This document shows, in pieces, positions 1 through 8,394 of a stretch of DNA of 64,000 nucleotides. The DNA is from Pseudomonas sp. PDNC002 (lineage in GTDB: Bacteria > Pseudomonadota > Gammaproteobacteria > Pseudomonadales > Pseudomonadaceae): NCBI RefSeq assembly GCF_016919445.1, contig NZ_CP070356.1:1433501-1497500 (forward strand), written 5' to 3'. A program made the position numbers and the translations under genes. The notes below the pieces were generated by a model. It made no database searches and had not been told where the DNA came from. It worked only from the letters and a program-made list of their open reading frames with translations. Every line of letters begins with the position of its first letter. Position 1 is the first letter of the stretch.

Positions 1-1
1 G

Positions 2-811
2 CACCACTTCATCGATGTGCCGACGGGTGCCCTGGCCGGTTTCTTCTGCCTCTGGCTGTGGCCGCGGGAAGGGCGGTCGCCTTTGGCCGCCTGGACGCTG
101 AGCTTCGATCCGCGGCGACTTCGACTGTCCGCCTTGTATGCCATCGGCGCGGCGCTTTGCGGAATGTTGGCACTGAGCGGAGGCGGCATCTGGCTCTGGT
201 TGTGCTGGCCGGTGGTATCGCTGGCGCTGGTTGCGCTGTGCTACCTGGGCGTCGGCGCGGAGGGCTTTCAGAAGCGCGCGGAGGGCCGCCACTCGCTGGC
301 TGTCTGCTGGCTGCTGGCGCCTTATCGGCTGGCCGCCTGGATCAATTCCCGCGCGTGGACGCGCCAGCACCCGCAGCCCGATGAGGTACTGCCCGGGCTC
401 TGGCTGGGGCGCCTGCCCGGCGCGGCAGAGCGCAAGGCGCGGCCCGAGCTGGGAGTGCTCGACCTGTGCGCCGAGCTTCCCTGCACTGCGCATGACGATC
501 GTTACGCGAGCCTGCCGTTGCTCGACCTGATTGCGCCCAGCGTCGATCAGTGCCGACTGGGCGCCGCCTTGATCGACGAACTTCGCGCGCGTGGCCCGTT
601 GCTGGTCTGCTGCGCCCTGGGTTATTCGCGCAGTGCGACGGTTCTGGCCGCGTGGCTGCTGTTATCCGGCCAGGCGGCCACGGTCGAGGACGCGGTGGCG
701 CAGATTCGCCGCGCGCGTCCACACATCGTGCTCAAGGCCGAACAACTGGCGGTGCTGGCGCAGGTCGCCGGGCAGCCGCAACTACCACGAGAGGTGAGTC
801 ATGTCGGTTGA
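2..811 (+). CDS. PAP2-superfamily / dual-specificity phosphatase fusion protein (5' partial)
   Basis: The reading frame is open from the window edge, so the N-terminus is missing. The first visible residues, HHFIDVPTG, fit the last conserved PAP2 (phosphatidic acid phosphatase) motif, His followed by Asp four residues later, beside a membrane segment. Two or three more hydrophobic segments follow. The C-terminal third looks like a protein-tyrosine/dual-specificity phosphatase: CALGYSRS is the CX5R P-loop, although the His usually before the Cys is itself Cys here. The gene overlaps the next one by 11 bases and heads an operon with an acyltransferase and a CDP-diglyceride synthase. That context suggests a role in membrane phospholipid turnover. 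The domain calls are from motifs; the substrate is unknown. Confidence 0.8.
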   Translation, partial: HHFIDVPTGALAGFFCLWLWPREGRSPLAAWTLSFDPRRLRLSALYAIGAALCGMLALSGGGIWLWLCWPVVSLALVALCYLGVGAEGFQKRAEGRHSLAVCWLLAPYRLAAWINSRAWTRQHPQPDEVLPGLWLGRLPGAAERKARPELGVLDLCAELPCTAHDDRYASLPLLDLIAPSVDQCRLGAALIDELRARGPLLVCCALGYSRSATVLAAWLLLSGQAATVEDAVAQIRRARPHIVLKAEQLAVLAQVAGQPQLPREVSHVG

Positions 812-1247
812 TCCGGGCCTGATCCTGGTGGCCAGCCTGCTGCGCCGCGGCAGCAGTCTCAATGGGTTGTCTTCGGCGCTGACGGTGCTCGCGCTGGCGC
901 TGGGCTTCTACGGCGCGCTGATGGCCAGCGCCACGCTGGCGTTCAGCCTGAGCATGGCGCTGCTGGTGCTGCTCGGCCTGGTACAGAAGTTCTACGCCAT
1001 GCGTGTGGCGCTGGACGCCGATCTGTTCGAGGCCATGGCCAACGCCGGAGAGACGCTGCCGGAGAAAACCCGGCAACTGGACGACGCGCTGGCCACCTAT
1101 GTCGGTGTGCCTGCGGAAATGTCCGGTCGCACCTGGAGCGAGCGCAGCCGTGGTGCGCTGAAACTCCTGCGTCGGCAGGTGATGCTGTGTGCGCTGCAGT
1201 GGCTCGTTGCGCTGCTGTGCCTGATCGCCCTGACTTTCCAATCCTGA
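801..1247 (+). CDS. Small conserved membrane protein of the phospholipid operon
   Basis: This 148-residue protein has two adjacent hydrophobic segments (about residues 24-60) and a third at the C-terminal end (about 128-147), separated by a charged amphipathic stretch. No enzymatic motif is visible. It starts inside the end of the phosphatase gene, giving translational coupling, and ends 14 bases before the acyltransferase start. The same kind of unassigned membrane protein sits in this position in other pseudomonads, as far as I recall. A structural or accessory role for the neighbouring lipid enzymes is an inference only. Confidence 0.75.
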   Translation: MSVDPGLILVASLLRRGSSLNGLSSALTVLALALGFYGALMASATLAFSLSMALLVLLGLVQKFYAMRVALDADLFEAMANAGETLPEKTRQLDDALATYVGVPAEMSGRTWSERSRGALKLLRRQVMLCALQWLVALLCLIALTFQS

Positions 1248-1261
1248 GGAACGCCCCCGCA

Positions 1262-1891
1262 ATGCTGGAACGACTGTTCGCCTATGCCATCATCGCCGGT
1301 GCCCGCGCGGTGACCGGCCTGCGCAGCTTGTGGATCGGCACCACGCCGATCCCGGCGCAGCGCATCTACTACGCCAACCACAGCAGCCACGGCGACTTCG
1401 TGCTGCTCTGGGCCTCGCTGCCGCCCGAACTGCGCGCGCGTACGCGCCCGGTCGCCGGGATGGACTATTGGGGCAAGGGCGGCCTGCGTGGCTTCATCAT
1501 CAACCGCGTGTTCCACGGCGTGCTGATCGACCGCACGCGCGGCGCAGAAGGCGGCAATCCGCTGGAACCGGTCGAGCAGGCACTGGCCGACGGCGACTCG
1601 CTGATCCTCTTCCCCGAGGGCACGCGCAACCTCGACGAGGAGGTGCGCCTGTTGCCCTTCAAGAGCGGCATCTATCACCTGTCCAAAGCACATCCGCAGG
1701 TCGAGCTGGTGCCGGTATGGCTGGACAACCTCAACCGCGTCATGCCCAAGGGCCGCGCACTGCCGTTGCCATTGCTTTGCACCTTGAGCTTCGGTTCGCC
1801 GCTGGCGGTGCAGGAAGGGGAGGCCAAGGAAGCCTTCCTCGAACGCGCCCGCGAGGCGCTGTTGAAACTCGCCGCGCCGGAGGGTCGCTGA
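1262..1891 (+). CDS. PlsC-like 1-acyl-glycerophosphate acyltransferase family protein
   Basis: At 209 residues it has the length of a minimal PlsC/LPLAT domain. NHSSHGD (around residues 39-45) is the catalytic HX4D motif, and FPEGTR (around 118-123) is the substrate-binding motif. These enzymes transfer an acyl chain from acyl-ACP or acyl-CoA to lysophosphatidate at the inner membrane. The ATG at 1262 was chosen over an upstream in-frame start at 1187 because TGAGGA lies just before it and the upstream start would overlap the previous gene. One base separates its stop from the downstream cytidylyltransferase, so the phosphatidate and CDP-diacylglycerol steps are coupled genetically. It is likely a second copy, with housekeeping plsC elsewhere. 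Confidence 0.85.
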   Translation: MLERLFAYAIIAGARAVTGLRSLWIGTTPIPAQRIYYANHSSHGDFVLLWASLPPELRARTRPVAGMDYWGKGGLRGFIINRVFHGVLIDRTRGAEGGNPLEPVEQALADGDSLILFPEGTRNLDEEVRLLPFKSGIYHLSKAHPQVELVPVWLDNLNRVMPKGRALPLPLLCTLSFGSPLAVQEGEAKEAFLERAREALLKLAAPEGR

Positions 1892-1892
1892 G

Positions 1893-2822
1893 ATGAACCA
1901 GACCTGGCTGCTGTTCGCCGGTATCGGCGGCATTCTCGTTCTCGCCTCGCTGGTCGGCGCGGTACTGCGCTGGCGCGCGCCGGCGGGGCCGCACGCGGTG
2001 ATCGACAACCTCAACGCGCGGATCAACGCCTGGTGGGTGATGGTCGCGGTGATCGGCTGCGCCTTCGCCCTCGGCTACTGGGCGGTGATCCTGCTGTTCT
2101 ATGGTGTGTCATTCTACGCCCTGCGCGAGTTCCTCACGCTGATGCCGACCCGGCGCAGCGATTACCCGGCGCTGGTCGCGGCCTTCTACTTCGTGCTGCC
2201 GATGCAGTACCTGTTGATCGGCATCCAGTGGTATGGGCTGTTCTCCATCTTCATTCCGGTCTATGTATTCCTGCTGCTGCCGATCCTCGCCTCGCTGGGC
2301 GGCGACTCCAAGCACTTCCTCGAACGCGCCTCGAAGGTGCAGTGGGCGCTGATGCTGGCGGTGTTCTGCATCTCCTACGTGCCGGCGCTGCTGACCCTGA
2401 ACATCGAGGGTTACGAGGGCCGCAACCTGCTGCTGATCGCCTTCCTGGTGATCGTCGTGCAGTTGTCGGATGTGCTGCAGTACGTCTGCGGCAAGCTCTT
2501 CGGCAAGCGCAAGATCGCCCCCAACCTGTCGCCGTCCAAAACCCTGGAAGGCTTCGTCGGAGGCGTGGCGCTGGCCACGTTGATCGGTGGCGCGTTGTGG
2601 TGGATCACCCCGTTCGCCTTCTGGCAGGCACTGCTGATCGCGCTGATGATCAACATCCTCGGCTTCTTCGGCGGCCTGGTGATGTCGGCGATCAAGCGCG
2701 ACCGCGGGGTGAAGGACTGGGGCCACATGATCGAAGGCCACGGCGGCATGCTCGACCGCCTGGACTCGGTGTGCTTCGCGGCGCCGGTGTTCTTCCACTT
2801 CGTGCGGTATTGGTGGACCTGA
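1893..2822 (+). CDS. CdsA-like phosphatidate cytidylyltransferase
   Basis: A 309-residue polytopic membrane protein with about eight hydrophobic segments. The CDP-diglyceride synthase signature is clear: SPSKTLEG near residues 210-217 and KRDRGVKDWGHMIEGHGG with a following MLDRLDS near 269-294. The family converts phosphatidic acid plus CTP to CDP-diacylglycerol. It is the last gene of the operon; a repeat-rich intergenic region follows. Because the housekeeping cdsA normally sits near uppS/dxr, this copy is probably an accessory enzyme acting with the adjacent acyltransferase and phosphatase. Confidence 0.9.
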   Translation: MNQTWLLFAGIGGILVLASLVGAVLRWRAPAGPHAVIDNLNARINAWWVMVAVIGCAFALGYWAVILLFYGVSFYALREFLTLMPTRRSDYPALVAAFYFVLPMQYLLIGIQWYGLFSIFIPVYVFLLLPILASLGGDSKHFLERASKVQWALMLAVFCISYVPALLTLNIEGYEGRNLLLIAFLVIVVQLSDVLQYVCGKLFGKRKIAPNLSPSKTLEGFVGGVALATLIGGALWWITPFAFWQALLIALMINILGFFGGLVMSAIKRDRGVKDWGHMIEGHGGMLDRLDSVCFAAPVFFHFVRYWWT

Positions 2823-2895
2823 TGCCGTTTCCATGGGAACGGCCTCTGTCCTCGATGGCCACGCGCGCGATGCGGACCGATCGCGGAGATTAAGA

Positions 2896-3016
2896 GCCCC
2901 TCACCCTAACCCTCTCCCGCAAGCGGGAGAGGGGACCGTATGGTGCAGGAGGAAGCTATGGCGTAAGCCGGCACGGACAGCTCCCTCTCCCTCCGGGAGA
3001 GGGTTGGGGTGAGGGA
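2896..3016. repeat. Dispersed intergenic repeat (CCCTCTCCC/GGGAGAGGG family), copy 1
   Basis: It consists of two hairpin-forming blocks, each with CCCTCTCCC and GGGAGAGGG arms, flanked by outer CCCTCACCC and GGGTGAGGG arms. The interior, read on the minus strand, contains TGTCCGTGCCGGCTTACGCC. This resembles the interior of the 28.8 kb copy, so the whole unit rather than only the arms is repeated. It lies between the convergent ends of the lipid operon and flgA. Confidence 0.7.
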
Positions 3017-3094
3017 AAGGACCCGCACGTACTAGCCCGAAAAGACAGTTGCTCTTACGTCAGTCCACCGATGGGCGCGCCGCTCCGAGCGGCC

Positions 3095-3904
3095 TCAGAA
3101 GATGCTACTCACCTCACCCGACGCCATTACCTTCGCCTCGATGACCTTCTGGCTGCGCAGGTTCTTCACCCGGATCACCTCGTCCTGCTTGCCGTTCGCC
3201 AGCGCCTCGCCGACGGCGCTGGCCTGGATGCCATCCTGGCTGGCGACGATCTTCACCTGCTGGCCGCGGCGCACCAGCATGGCGCCGTCGAGCAGCGCCG
3301 GCGTCAGCGGCTGGTCGGCGCGAATGCGCCGGCGGGCAGTCTTGCCGGCCACCTCGGTGATATCGGTGAAGTAACCCCGCGAGCTCTTGCCGAGCTCCAC
3401 CGGCGCGAGCTTGAGCTGCGCCGCGTCCAGCGTCTGACCGCGCTCGATCTCGCCGCTGGCGACCACGGTCGGCAGGTACACGGTGGGTTGGCTGATGAAG
3501 GTCACCGGCCAGCCGGCTTGCCCTGTGCAGGAGGCTTCGAAGCGTCGTCGCGCGGTAACCGCAGTAGGCGTTTCGAGCACGCGCAGCTGCGGGCTGCCAG
3601 GGCAGGCAGCGAGCTTGCCGAGGCTGTTGGGCAGGTTGTTGTTCACCGTGAAAGTCATGCCTTTCCATCCGGCTTTGCGTGCGGCTTCCTTCAGCTCGGC
3701 GGCGACCTGCTGCTGCGCTGCGGCGTCGAGTTGCGCACGTGCATCCTGCGCGTGCGCGTGCGCGTGCGCGAGGGCGGGCAGCAGCAGGAGGAAGCAGGCG
3801 GAAAGGGCCTTTCCGCATCCCGTCGCGCGGCGCGTCGAAAGCGGAAAAGGCGCGTTGCGCGCGCTGTTCTTTCCTGAGCGTAAGTCCTTGTAAATCAACG
3901 GCAT
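3095..3904 (-). CDS. flgA: Flagellar basal body P-ring formation protein FlgA
   Basis: FlgA is the periplasmic chaperone for P-ring (FlgI) assembly. The C-terminal half has the SAF-domain pattern (GEIERGQTLDAAQL, then ADQPLTPALL and GQQVKIVA), ending VIEAKVMASGEV. A hydrophobic core at about residues 33-46 followed by ALAHAHAHA is a signal peptide preceded by an unusually long basic n-region. The start at 3904 is the most plausible in-frame ATG but its ribosome-binding site is weak. The gene is divergent from flgB with only 86 bases between. In the main Pseudomonas polar system cheV and cheR separate them and flgMN follow flgA; none of these is present here. Confidence 0.88.
   Translation of the reverse strand: MPLIYKDLRSGKNSARNAPFPLSTRRATGCGKALSACFLLLLPALAHAHAHAQDARAQLDAAAQQQVAAELKEAARKAGWKGMTFTVNNNLPNSLGKLAACPGSPQLRVLETPTAVTARRRFEASCTGQAGWPVTFISQPTVYLPTVVASGEIERGQTLDAAQLKLAPVELGKSSRGYFTDITEVAGKTARRRIRADQPLTPALLDGAMLVRRGQQVKIVASQDGIQASAVGEALANGKQDEVIRVKNLRSQKVIEAKVMASGEVSSIF
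3747..3770. repeat. Hexanucleotide tandem repeat in the flgA signal-peptide region
   Basis: Four perfect TGCGCG units lie in a row. On the coding (minus) strand they encode alternating Ala-His at the signal-peptide cleavage region of FlgA. A unit gain or loss keeps the frame, so copy number may vary between strains without destroying the gene. Confidence 0.8.
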
Positions 3905-3922
3905 GAAGCGATATTCCGGGGT

Positions 3923-3937
3923 GGGCATGCTTTGTGC
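3923..3937 (+). promoter_or_regulatory. Candidate sigma-54 promoter for flgB operon
   Basis: GGGCATGCTTTGTGC has GG and GC with ten bases between, and partly fits TGGCAC-N5-TTGC (GGCAT kept, TTGC replaced by GTGC). It lies 54 bases before the flgB start in the only intergenic space available, and many flagellar hook operons use sigma-54. The match is imperfect, so this is a suggestion. Confidence 0.35.
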
Positions 3938-3990
3938 TCTATCGCTGCGCACACCGAAAGATGGCCGAACGACGAGAGCGGGTTGCGCGA

Positions 3991-4356
3991 ATGAGTATAC
4001 GGTTTGACGAGACCCTGGGTATCCACGAGAGAGCCCTCTCGCTGCACATGCAGCGCAGCGAAATCCTGGCCTCCAACCTGGCCAACGAAGACACCCCCGG
4101 CTTCAAGGCGCGGGACATCGATTTCGCCGCCGAGATGCAGCGCCAGGGCAATCCGTCGGCATTGCTGGCCAGCGCGGGCCCGCAATCGATGGAGCTGAAG
4201 TACCGCATTCCCAACCAGCCTTCCCAGGACGGCAACAGCGTCGAGCTGGCCACCGAGCAGGCGGAGTTCTCGCGCAACGCGATGGATTTCCAGACCAGCC
4301 TGACCTTCCTGACCATGAAATTCCGCGGCCTCAAGCAGGCCATCGAGGGACGCTGA
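3991..4356 (+). CDS. flgB: Flagellar basal body rod protein FlgB
   Basis: A 121-residue proximal rod subunit exported by the flagellar type III apparatus. The rod-family N-terminal motif is seen as SNLANEDTPGFKARD (about residues 29-43), and the C-terminal helix ends MKFRGLKQAIEGR. I chose ATG 3991, giving MSIRFDETLG, the usual FlgB beginning; in-frame upstream codons at 3934 and 3961 would add residues not found in the family. It is the first gene of flgBCDEFGHIJKL and is followed by flgC after four bases. Confidence 0.95.
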   Translation: MSIRFDETLGIHERALSLHMQRSEILASNLANEDTPGFKARDIDFAAEMQRQGNPSALLASAGPQSMELKYRIPNQPSQDGNSVELATEQAEFSRNAMDFQTSLTFLTMKFRGLKQAIEGR

Positions 4357-4360
4357 CGCC

Positions 4361-4789
4361 ATGGCATTCGATTCCATCTACCGCATCGCCGGCTCGTCGA
4401 TGAACGCGCAGACCGTGCGCCTGAACACCGTGGCCAGCAACCTGGCCAACGCCGACTCCGCCGCCGCCAAGCCCGACGACGTGTACCAGGCGCGCAAGCC
4501 GATGTTCGCCGCCGTCTACGAGAACGACCAGCTCACCCGCAGCGCCGGCATGGGCGGCGCCCACGTGCAGGTGCTCGACGTGGTCACCTCCGGCCGTGCC
4601 CCGCAGCGCCGCTACGAGCCGGGCAGCCCGCTGGCCGACGCCACCGGCTACGTCTACTACCCCGACGTCAACGAGATCGAAGAGATGACCGACATGATGT
4701 CCGCCACCCGCAGCTTCGAGACCGGTGTGGAAGTGCTCAACCGGGTGAAGAGCATGCAGTCCAGCCTGCTGAAACTGGGAGACGCCTGA
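4361..4789 (+). CDS. flgC: Flagellar basal body rod protein FlgC
   Basis: A 142-residue proximal rod protein. The N-terminal rod motif is ASNLANADSAAAK, with the helical C-terminal signature ATRSFETGVEVLNRVKSMQ. Length and ends are those of FlgC. Its stop overlaps the flgD start (ATGA), so translation is coupled within the rod/hook operon. Confidence 0.95.
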   Translation: MAFDSIYRIAGSSMNAQTVRLNTVASNLANADSAAAKPDDVYQARKPMFAAVYENDQLTRSAGMGGAHVQVLDVVTSGRAPQRRYEPGSPLADATGYVYYPDVNEIEEMTDMMSATRSFETGVEVLNRVKSMQSSLLKLGDA

Positions 4790-5460
4790 TGAGCACGGTG
4801 AACAACGACACCAGCGGTACCAGCACCAACGGCACATCGTCCGGCACGCCCAAGCAGGCGGTGAATCTCGGCGAGATGGGTGACATGGAGAACAGCTTCA
4901 TCACCCTGCTGGTCGCCCAGGTGCAGTACCAGGATCCGACCAAGCCGGTGGACAGCACCGAGTTCATCAACCAGTACTCGGCCATGGCGCAGGTGAAGAG
5001 CATGCAGAACATGACCACCCTGCAGCAGAACAACCTGGTGCTGATGGACAACCTGCAGACCCTCACCGCCGCCGGCCTGGTCGGCCAGGAAGTGAAGGTC
5101 AGCGCCGACAGCCTGCAGCTGGACGGCGACAAGGTCAGTGGGCAGATCAACCTGGAACACGCCTCGGCCACCACGGTGCTGCAGCTCACCGATGCCAACG
5201 GTGTGCGCACCGACATCACCCTCGGCCCGCAGGAGCCGGGTGCCGTGCCCTTCACCGTGGACCCCGAAGCCCTCGGCCTGAAGCCGGGCAAATACACGCT
5301 GGCGGTGAAGACCGAGAGCGGTGAGACGCCGGGCATCGAAGTGTCCGGGTTGGTCCACAACGTCCGCGTCAGCGCCGACGGCCCGGTGCTGGATGTCGCG
5401 GGCGCCGGTTCCGTGCCGTTCTACAAGATCGTCGAATTCAGTCAGGGCCAGGCCGCCTGA
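4789..5460 (+). CDS. flgD: Flagellar hook capping protein FlgD
   Basis: FlgD is the scaffold that caps the growing hook. The N-terminal region has the family block FITLLVAQVQYQDPTKPVD...FINQYSAMAQV (around residues 38-72), preceded by a low-complexity Ser/Thr/Asn-rich leader. An Ig-like/Tudor region follows. The 223-residue length is a little shorter than the polar FlgD of P. aeruginosa. It is coupled to flgC by a 1-base overlap and followed by flgE after 35 bases with an AGGA site. Confidence 0.93.
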   Translation: MSTVNNDTSGTSTNGTSSGTPKQAVNLGEMGDMENSFITLLVAQVQYQDPTKPVDSTEFINQYSAMAQVKSMQNMTTLQQNNLVLMDNLQTLTAAGLVGQEVKVSADSLQLDGDKVSGQINLEHASATTVLQLTDANGVRTDITLGPQEPGAVPFTVDPEALGLKPGKYTLAVKTESGETPGIEVSGLVHNVRVSADGPVLDVAGAGSVPFYKIVEFSQGQAA

Positions 5461-5495
5461 GCGCCTGTTTCCCCCTCTTAGGATGAGCTAACGCC

Positions 5496-6683
5496 ATGAG
5501 CTTCAACATCGCCCTGACCGGCCTGAACGCGGTCACCCAGCAGCTGGACACCATCAGCAACAACATCGCCAACTCCGGCACCGTCGGCTTCAAGTCCTCG
5601 CGCACCGAGTTCGGCAGCGTCTACGCCGATACCAAGGGCATGGGAGTGGAAGTCACCGGCACCACCCAGAGCATCAGCCAGGGCGGCTCGCTGGTGTCGA
5701 CCAACCGCAACCTCGACCTGGCCATCTCCGGTGGCGGCTTCTTCGTCGTCAAGAGCGGCAATGGCGACACCCAGTACACCCGCGCCGGGGTGTTCAGCCA
5801 GGACAACGCCAACTACCTGATCAACGCCACCGGCCAGCGCCTGCAGGGCTACCCGACCGACGCGGCCGGCAACCTGCTGGTGGGCACCGTGTCCGACCTG
5901 CAGGTGAAGACCGCCAACCTGCCGGCCAAGGCCACCGACAAGCTGGAGTTCGTCGCCAACCTCGACTCCAACGAGAAGGTGCCGACCGTTGCGCCGTTCG
6001 ATCCGCAGAACGTGGCGACCTACAACTCCACCTACACCAGCAAGATCTACGACTCGCAGGGCAAGGAGCACACGCTGACCCAGTACTTCGTACTGACCGG
6101 CAGCAACACCTGGGACGCGCATTACGCAGTGGATGGCAATGCCGTGGGCGCCACCCAGTCGCTGACCTTCGCCCCGGACGGCTCGCTGTCCACGCCGATC
6201 GCCGCGGTGCCGGTGAGCTTCAACCTGCCGGGCGTCAACCCGATGAACATCGCCCTCGACTACACCGGCACCAGCCAGTACGGCTCGGACTTCATCGTCA
6301 CCACCAACCGCACCACCGGTTACGCCGCCGGCGAGCAGACCGGCATCGCGGTGGAGAACGACGGCAAGGTCTACGTCAACTACAGCAACGGCCAGCGCAT
6401 GCTGCAGGGCCAGGTCGCGTTGGCCAACTTCGTCAACACCGGCGGCCTGCAGAACCAGAGCGGCACCGCCTGGACCGAGACCTCCGCCTCCGGCGCCCCG
6501 CTGATCGGCGTGCCCGGCATCGGCCAGTTCGGCTCGCTGTCGGCCGGCAACCTGGAAGGCTCCAACGTCGACATCACCCAGCAACTGGTGGGCCTGATGG
6601 AAGGCCAGCGCAACTACCAGGCGAACACCAAGGTGATGACCACCGACAAGGAACTCACCCAAGTGCTGTTCTCGGCCATCTAA
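5496..6683 (+). CDS. flgE: Flagellar hook protein FlgE
   Basis: The hook subunit, 395 residues. It begins MSFNIALTGLNAVTQQLDTI with the rod/hook motif SNNIANSGTVGFKSSRTEF and ends with the conserved C-terminal helix GQRNYQANTKVMTTDKEL. It is clearly shorter than the FlgE of the P. aeruginosa polar flagellum (about 460 residues from memory), the loss being in the variable surface domain. That fits a second hook type. The next gene, flgF, is separated by a 167-base gap holding a dispersed repeat. Confidence 0.95.
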   Translation: MSFNIALTGLNAVTQQLDTISNNIANSGTVGFKSSRTEFGSVYADTKGMGVEVTGTTQSISQGGSLVSTNRNLDLAISGGGFFVVKSGNGDTQYTRAGVFSQDNANYLINATGQRLQGYPTDAAGNLLVGTVSDLQVKTANLPAKATDKLEFVANLDSNEKVPTVAPFDPQNVATYNSTYTSKIYDSQGKEHTLTQYFVLTGSNTWDAHYAVDGNAVGATQSLTFAPDGSLSTPIAAVPVSFNLPGVNPMNIALDYTGTSQYGSDFIVTTNRTTGYAAGEQTGIAVENDGKVYVNYSNGQRMLQGQVALANFVNTGGLQNQSGTAWTETSASGAPLIGVPGIGQFGSLSAGNLEGSNVDITQQLVGLMEGQRNYQANTKVMTTDKELTQVLFSAI

Positions 6684-6733
6684 GCGCCTTCTTACGATTT
6701 TCTACGGTGTTGGAAGTATCGAGGCTCGGGCAT

Positions 6734-6782
6734 TTCCCTCTCCCTTCGGAGCGGGGCGCGCAGCCAGGGCTGGGGAGAGGGG
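6734..6782. repeat. Dispersed intergenic repeat (CCCTCTCCC family), copy 2, between flgE and flgF
   Basis: A single short unit, CCCTCTCCC ... GGGGAGAGGGG, with the inner stretch GAGCGGGGCGCGCAGCCAGG. Nearly the same inner stretch occurs in the 28.9 kb copy. It interrupts the otherwise tightly packed flagellar operon. Confidence 0.65.
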
Positions 6783-6850
6783 TTCTCCACGCAATAAGTC
6801 CACATGCTCTTCTAACTCAAAAGATCACAAACAGGCTCTAAGGACTCGTC

Positions 6851-7579
6851 ATGGATCGTCTCGGCTACACCGCGATGACGGCGGCCAGCCGCAGCATGTC
6901 TGCGCTGGACATCCGCGCCAACAACCTGGCCAACGTCAACACCCCCGGCTTCCGCGCCGACCTGGAGCACGCCACCGCTGTGGACGTGAGCGGCGCCGGC
7001 TACGACAGCCGCCACCTGGCGCGCATCGAGAGCAGCGGCGTCGACATGAGCGCCGGCACCCTGATGGCTACCGGGCGCGACCTCGACGTCGCCATCCAGG
7101 GCCAGGGCCTGCTCGCCGTGCAGAGCGGCAACGGCGAGGCGTACACGCGCCAGGGCAACCTGGAAATCGACGCCGACCGCCAGCTGATGATCAACGGCCG
7201 CGTCGTGCTCGGCGAGGGCGGCCCGATCACCCTGCCCGAGTACGACGCCATCGCCATCGGCAGCGACGGCACCATCTCGGTGATGCCGCGCGGCGATTTC
7301 ATGATGACCGACGTCGACCGCCTCAAATTGGTGGACGCGCCGGCCGCGTCGCTGGTGAAGAACGCCCAGGGCCTGCTGGTGAGCAAGGACGGCCAGAACG
7401 TCGCCGCCAGCGACGACGTACGCCTGGTCTCCGGGCACCTGGAGCAGAGCAACGTTTCGGCCATCGACCAGTTGGTGGGCACCATGAGCCTGAACCGGCG
7501 GTTCGAGACCCAGGTGAAGATGATGAAGGCCGCCTCGGATCTCGCCGAGGCTGGCGACCGCATGATCCGTGGCGCGTAA
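6851..7579 (+). CDS. flgF: Flagellar basal body rod protein FlgF
   Basis: A 242-residue proximal rod subunit. It starts MDRLGYTAMTAASRSMSALD and carries the rod motif ANNLANVNTPGFRADLEH (about residues 26-43); the C-terminus MSLNRRFETQVKMMKAASDLAEAGDRM is characteristic of FlgF. It lies between the repeat-containing gap and flgG, with 27 bases before flgG. Confidence 0.94.
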   Translation: MDRLGYTAMTAASRSMSALDIRANNLANVNTPGFRADLEHATAVDVSGAGYDSRHLARIESSGVDMSAGTLMATGRDLDVAIQGQGLLAVQSGNGEAYTRQGNLEIDADRQLMINGRVVLGEGGPITLPEYDAIAIGSDGTISVMPRGDFMMTDVDRLKLVDAPAASLVKNAQGLLVSKDGQNVAASDDVRLVSGHLEQSNVSAIDQLVGTMSLNRRFETQVKMMKAASDLAEAGDRMIRGA

Positions 7580-7606
7580 CGCGCGGCGCGCAGACAGGAG
7601 CACAAC

Positions 7607-8392
7607 ATGAGTTCGGCACTTTGGGTCAGCAAGACCGGCCTGGCGGCACAGGACACCGCGATGTCCACCGTGGCCAACAACCTGGCCAACGTGAACACCG
7701 TCGGCTTCAAGAGCGACCGCGCGGTGTTCGAGGACCTGTTCTACCAGGTGCAACTGCAACCCGGCGCCCAGGCTGACCAGGTCAACACCGTGCCCTCCGG
7801 CATCCAGTTGGGCAGCGGCGTGCGCGTCGTCGGCACGCAGAAGGTGTTCACCGAAGGCAGCATGCAGACCACCGGGCAACCGATGGACCTGGCCATCGTC
7901 GGCAGCGGCTTCTTCCAGGTCGAGGCGCCCAACGGCGACACCTACTACACCGAGAACGGCCAGCTGCAGCTGAACAACGAAGGCATCGTGGTCAACGCCC
8001 AGGGCCTGCCGCTGACACCGAACATCGAAGTGCCGGCCGGCGCCAGCCGCTTTACCGTCGGTAGCGACGGCATCGTCACCGCCATCCTTCCCGGCGAGAC
8101 GCTGCCCACCGAGCTGGGCCAGATCACCCTGGTCAGCTTCACCAACCCGGCCGGCCTGGAAGCCCTCGGCGGCAACCTCTACAAGGAAACCGCCGCCAGC
8201 GGCGAGCCGCAGGAAGGCACGCCGGGCGAGGAAGGCCTGGGCACGCTCAAGCAGGGCGTGCTGGAAGGCTCCAACGTGCAGGTGGTGGAAGCCATGGTGA
8301 ACATGATCGCCATCCAGCGCGCCTACGAGGCCAACGCCAAAGTGCTCGACGCCGCGTCGGGCATGCAGCAGTTCCTCAACCAGACGGTCTGA
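7607..8392 (+). CDS. flgG: Flagellar distal rod protein FlgG
   Basis: A 261-residue distal rod subunit, matching the usual FlgG length exactly. It begins MSSALWVSKTGLAAQDTAMS with VANNLANVNTVGFKSDRAVFEDLFYQ, and the C-terminal helix contains EAMVNMIAIQRAYEANAKVL. CAGGAG lies upstream of the ATG. It is followed after two bases by flgH. Confidence 0.96.
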   Translation: MSSALWVSKTGLAAQDTAMSTVANNLANVNTVGFKSDRAVFEDLFYQVQLQPGAQADQVNTVPSGIQLGSGVRVVGTQKVFTEGSMQTTGQPMDLAIVGSGFFQVEAPNGDTYYTENGQLQLNNEGIVVNAQGLPLTPNIEVPAGASRFTVGSDGIVTAILPGETLPTELGQITLVSFTNPAGLEALGGNLYKETAASGEPQEGTPGEEGLGTLKQGVLEGSNVQVVEAMVNMIAIQRAYEANAKVLDAASGMQQFLNQTV

Positions 8393-8394
8393 CC

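Noticed and set aside
2896..3016. Possible CRISPR-like repeat array
   Set aside because: Repeats are inverted GC-rich arms of an extragenic element with irregular spacing, not direct repeats with unique spacers; no cas genes are nearby.
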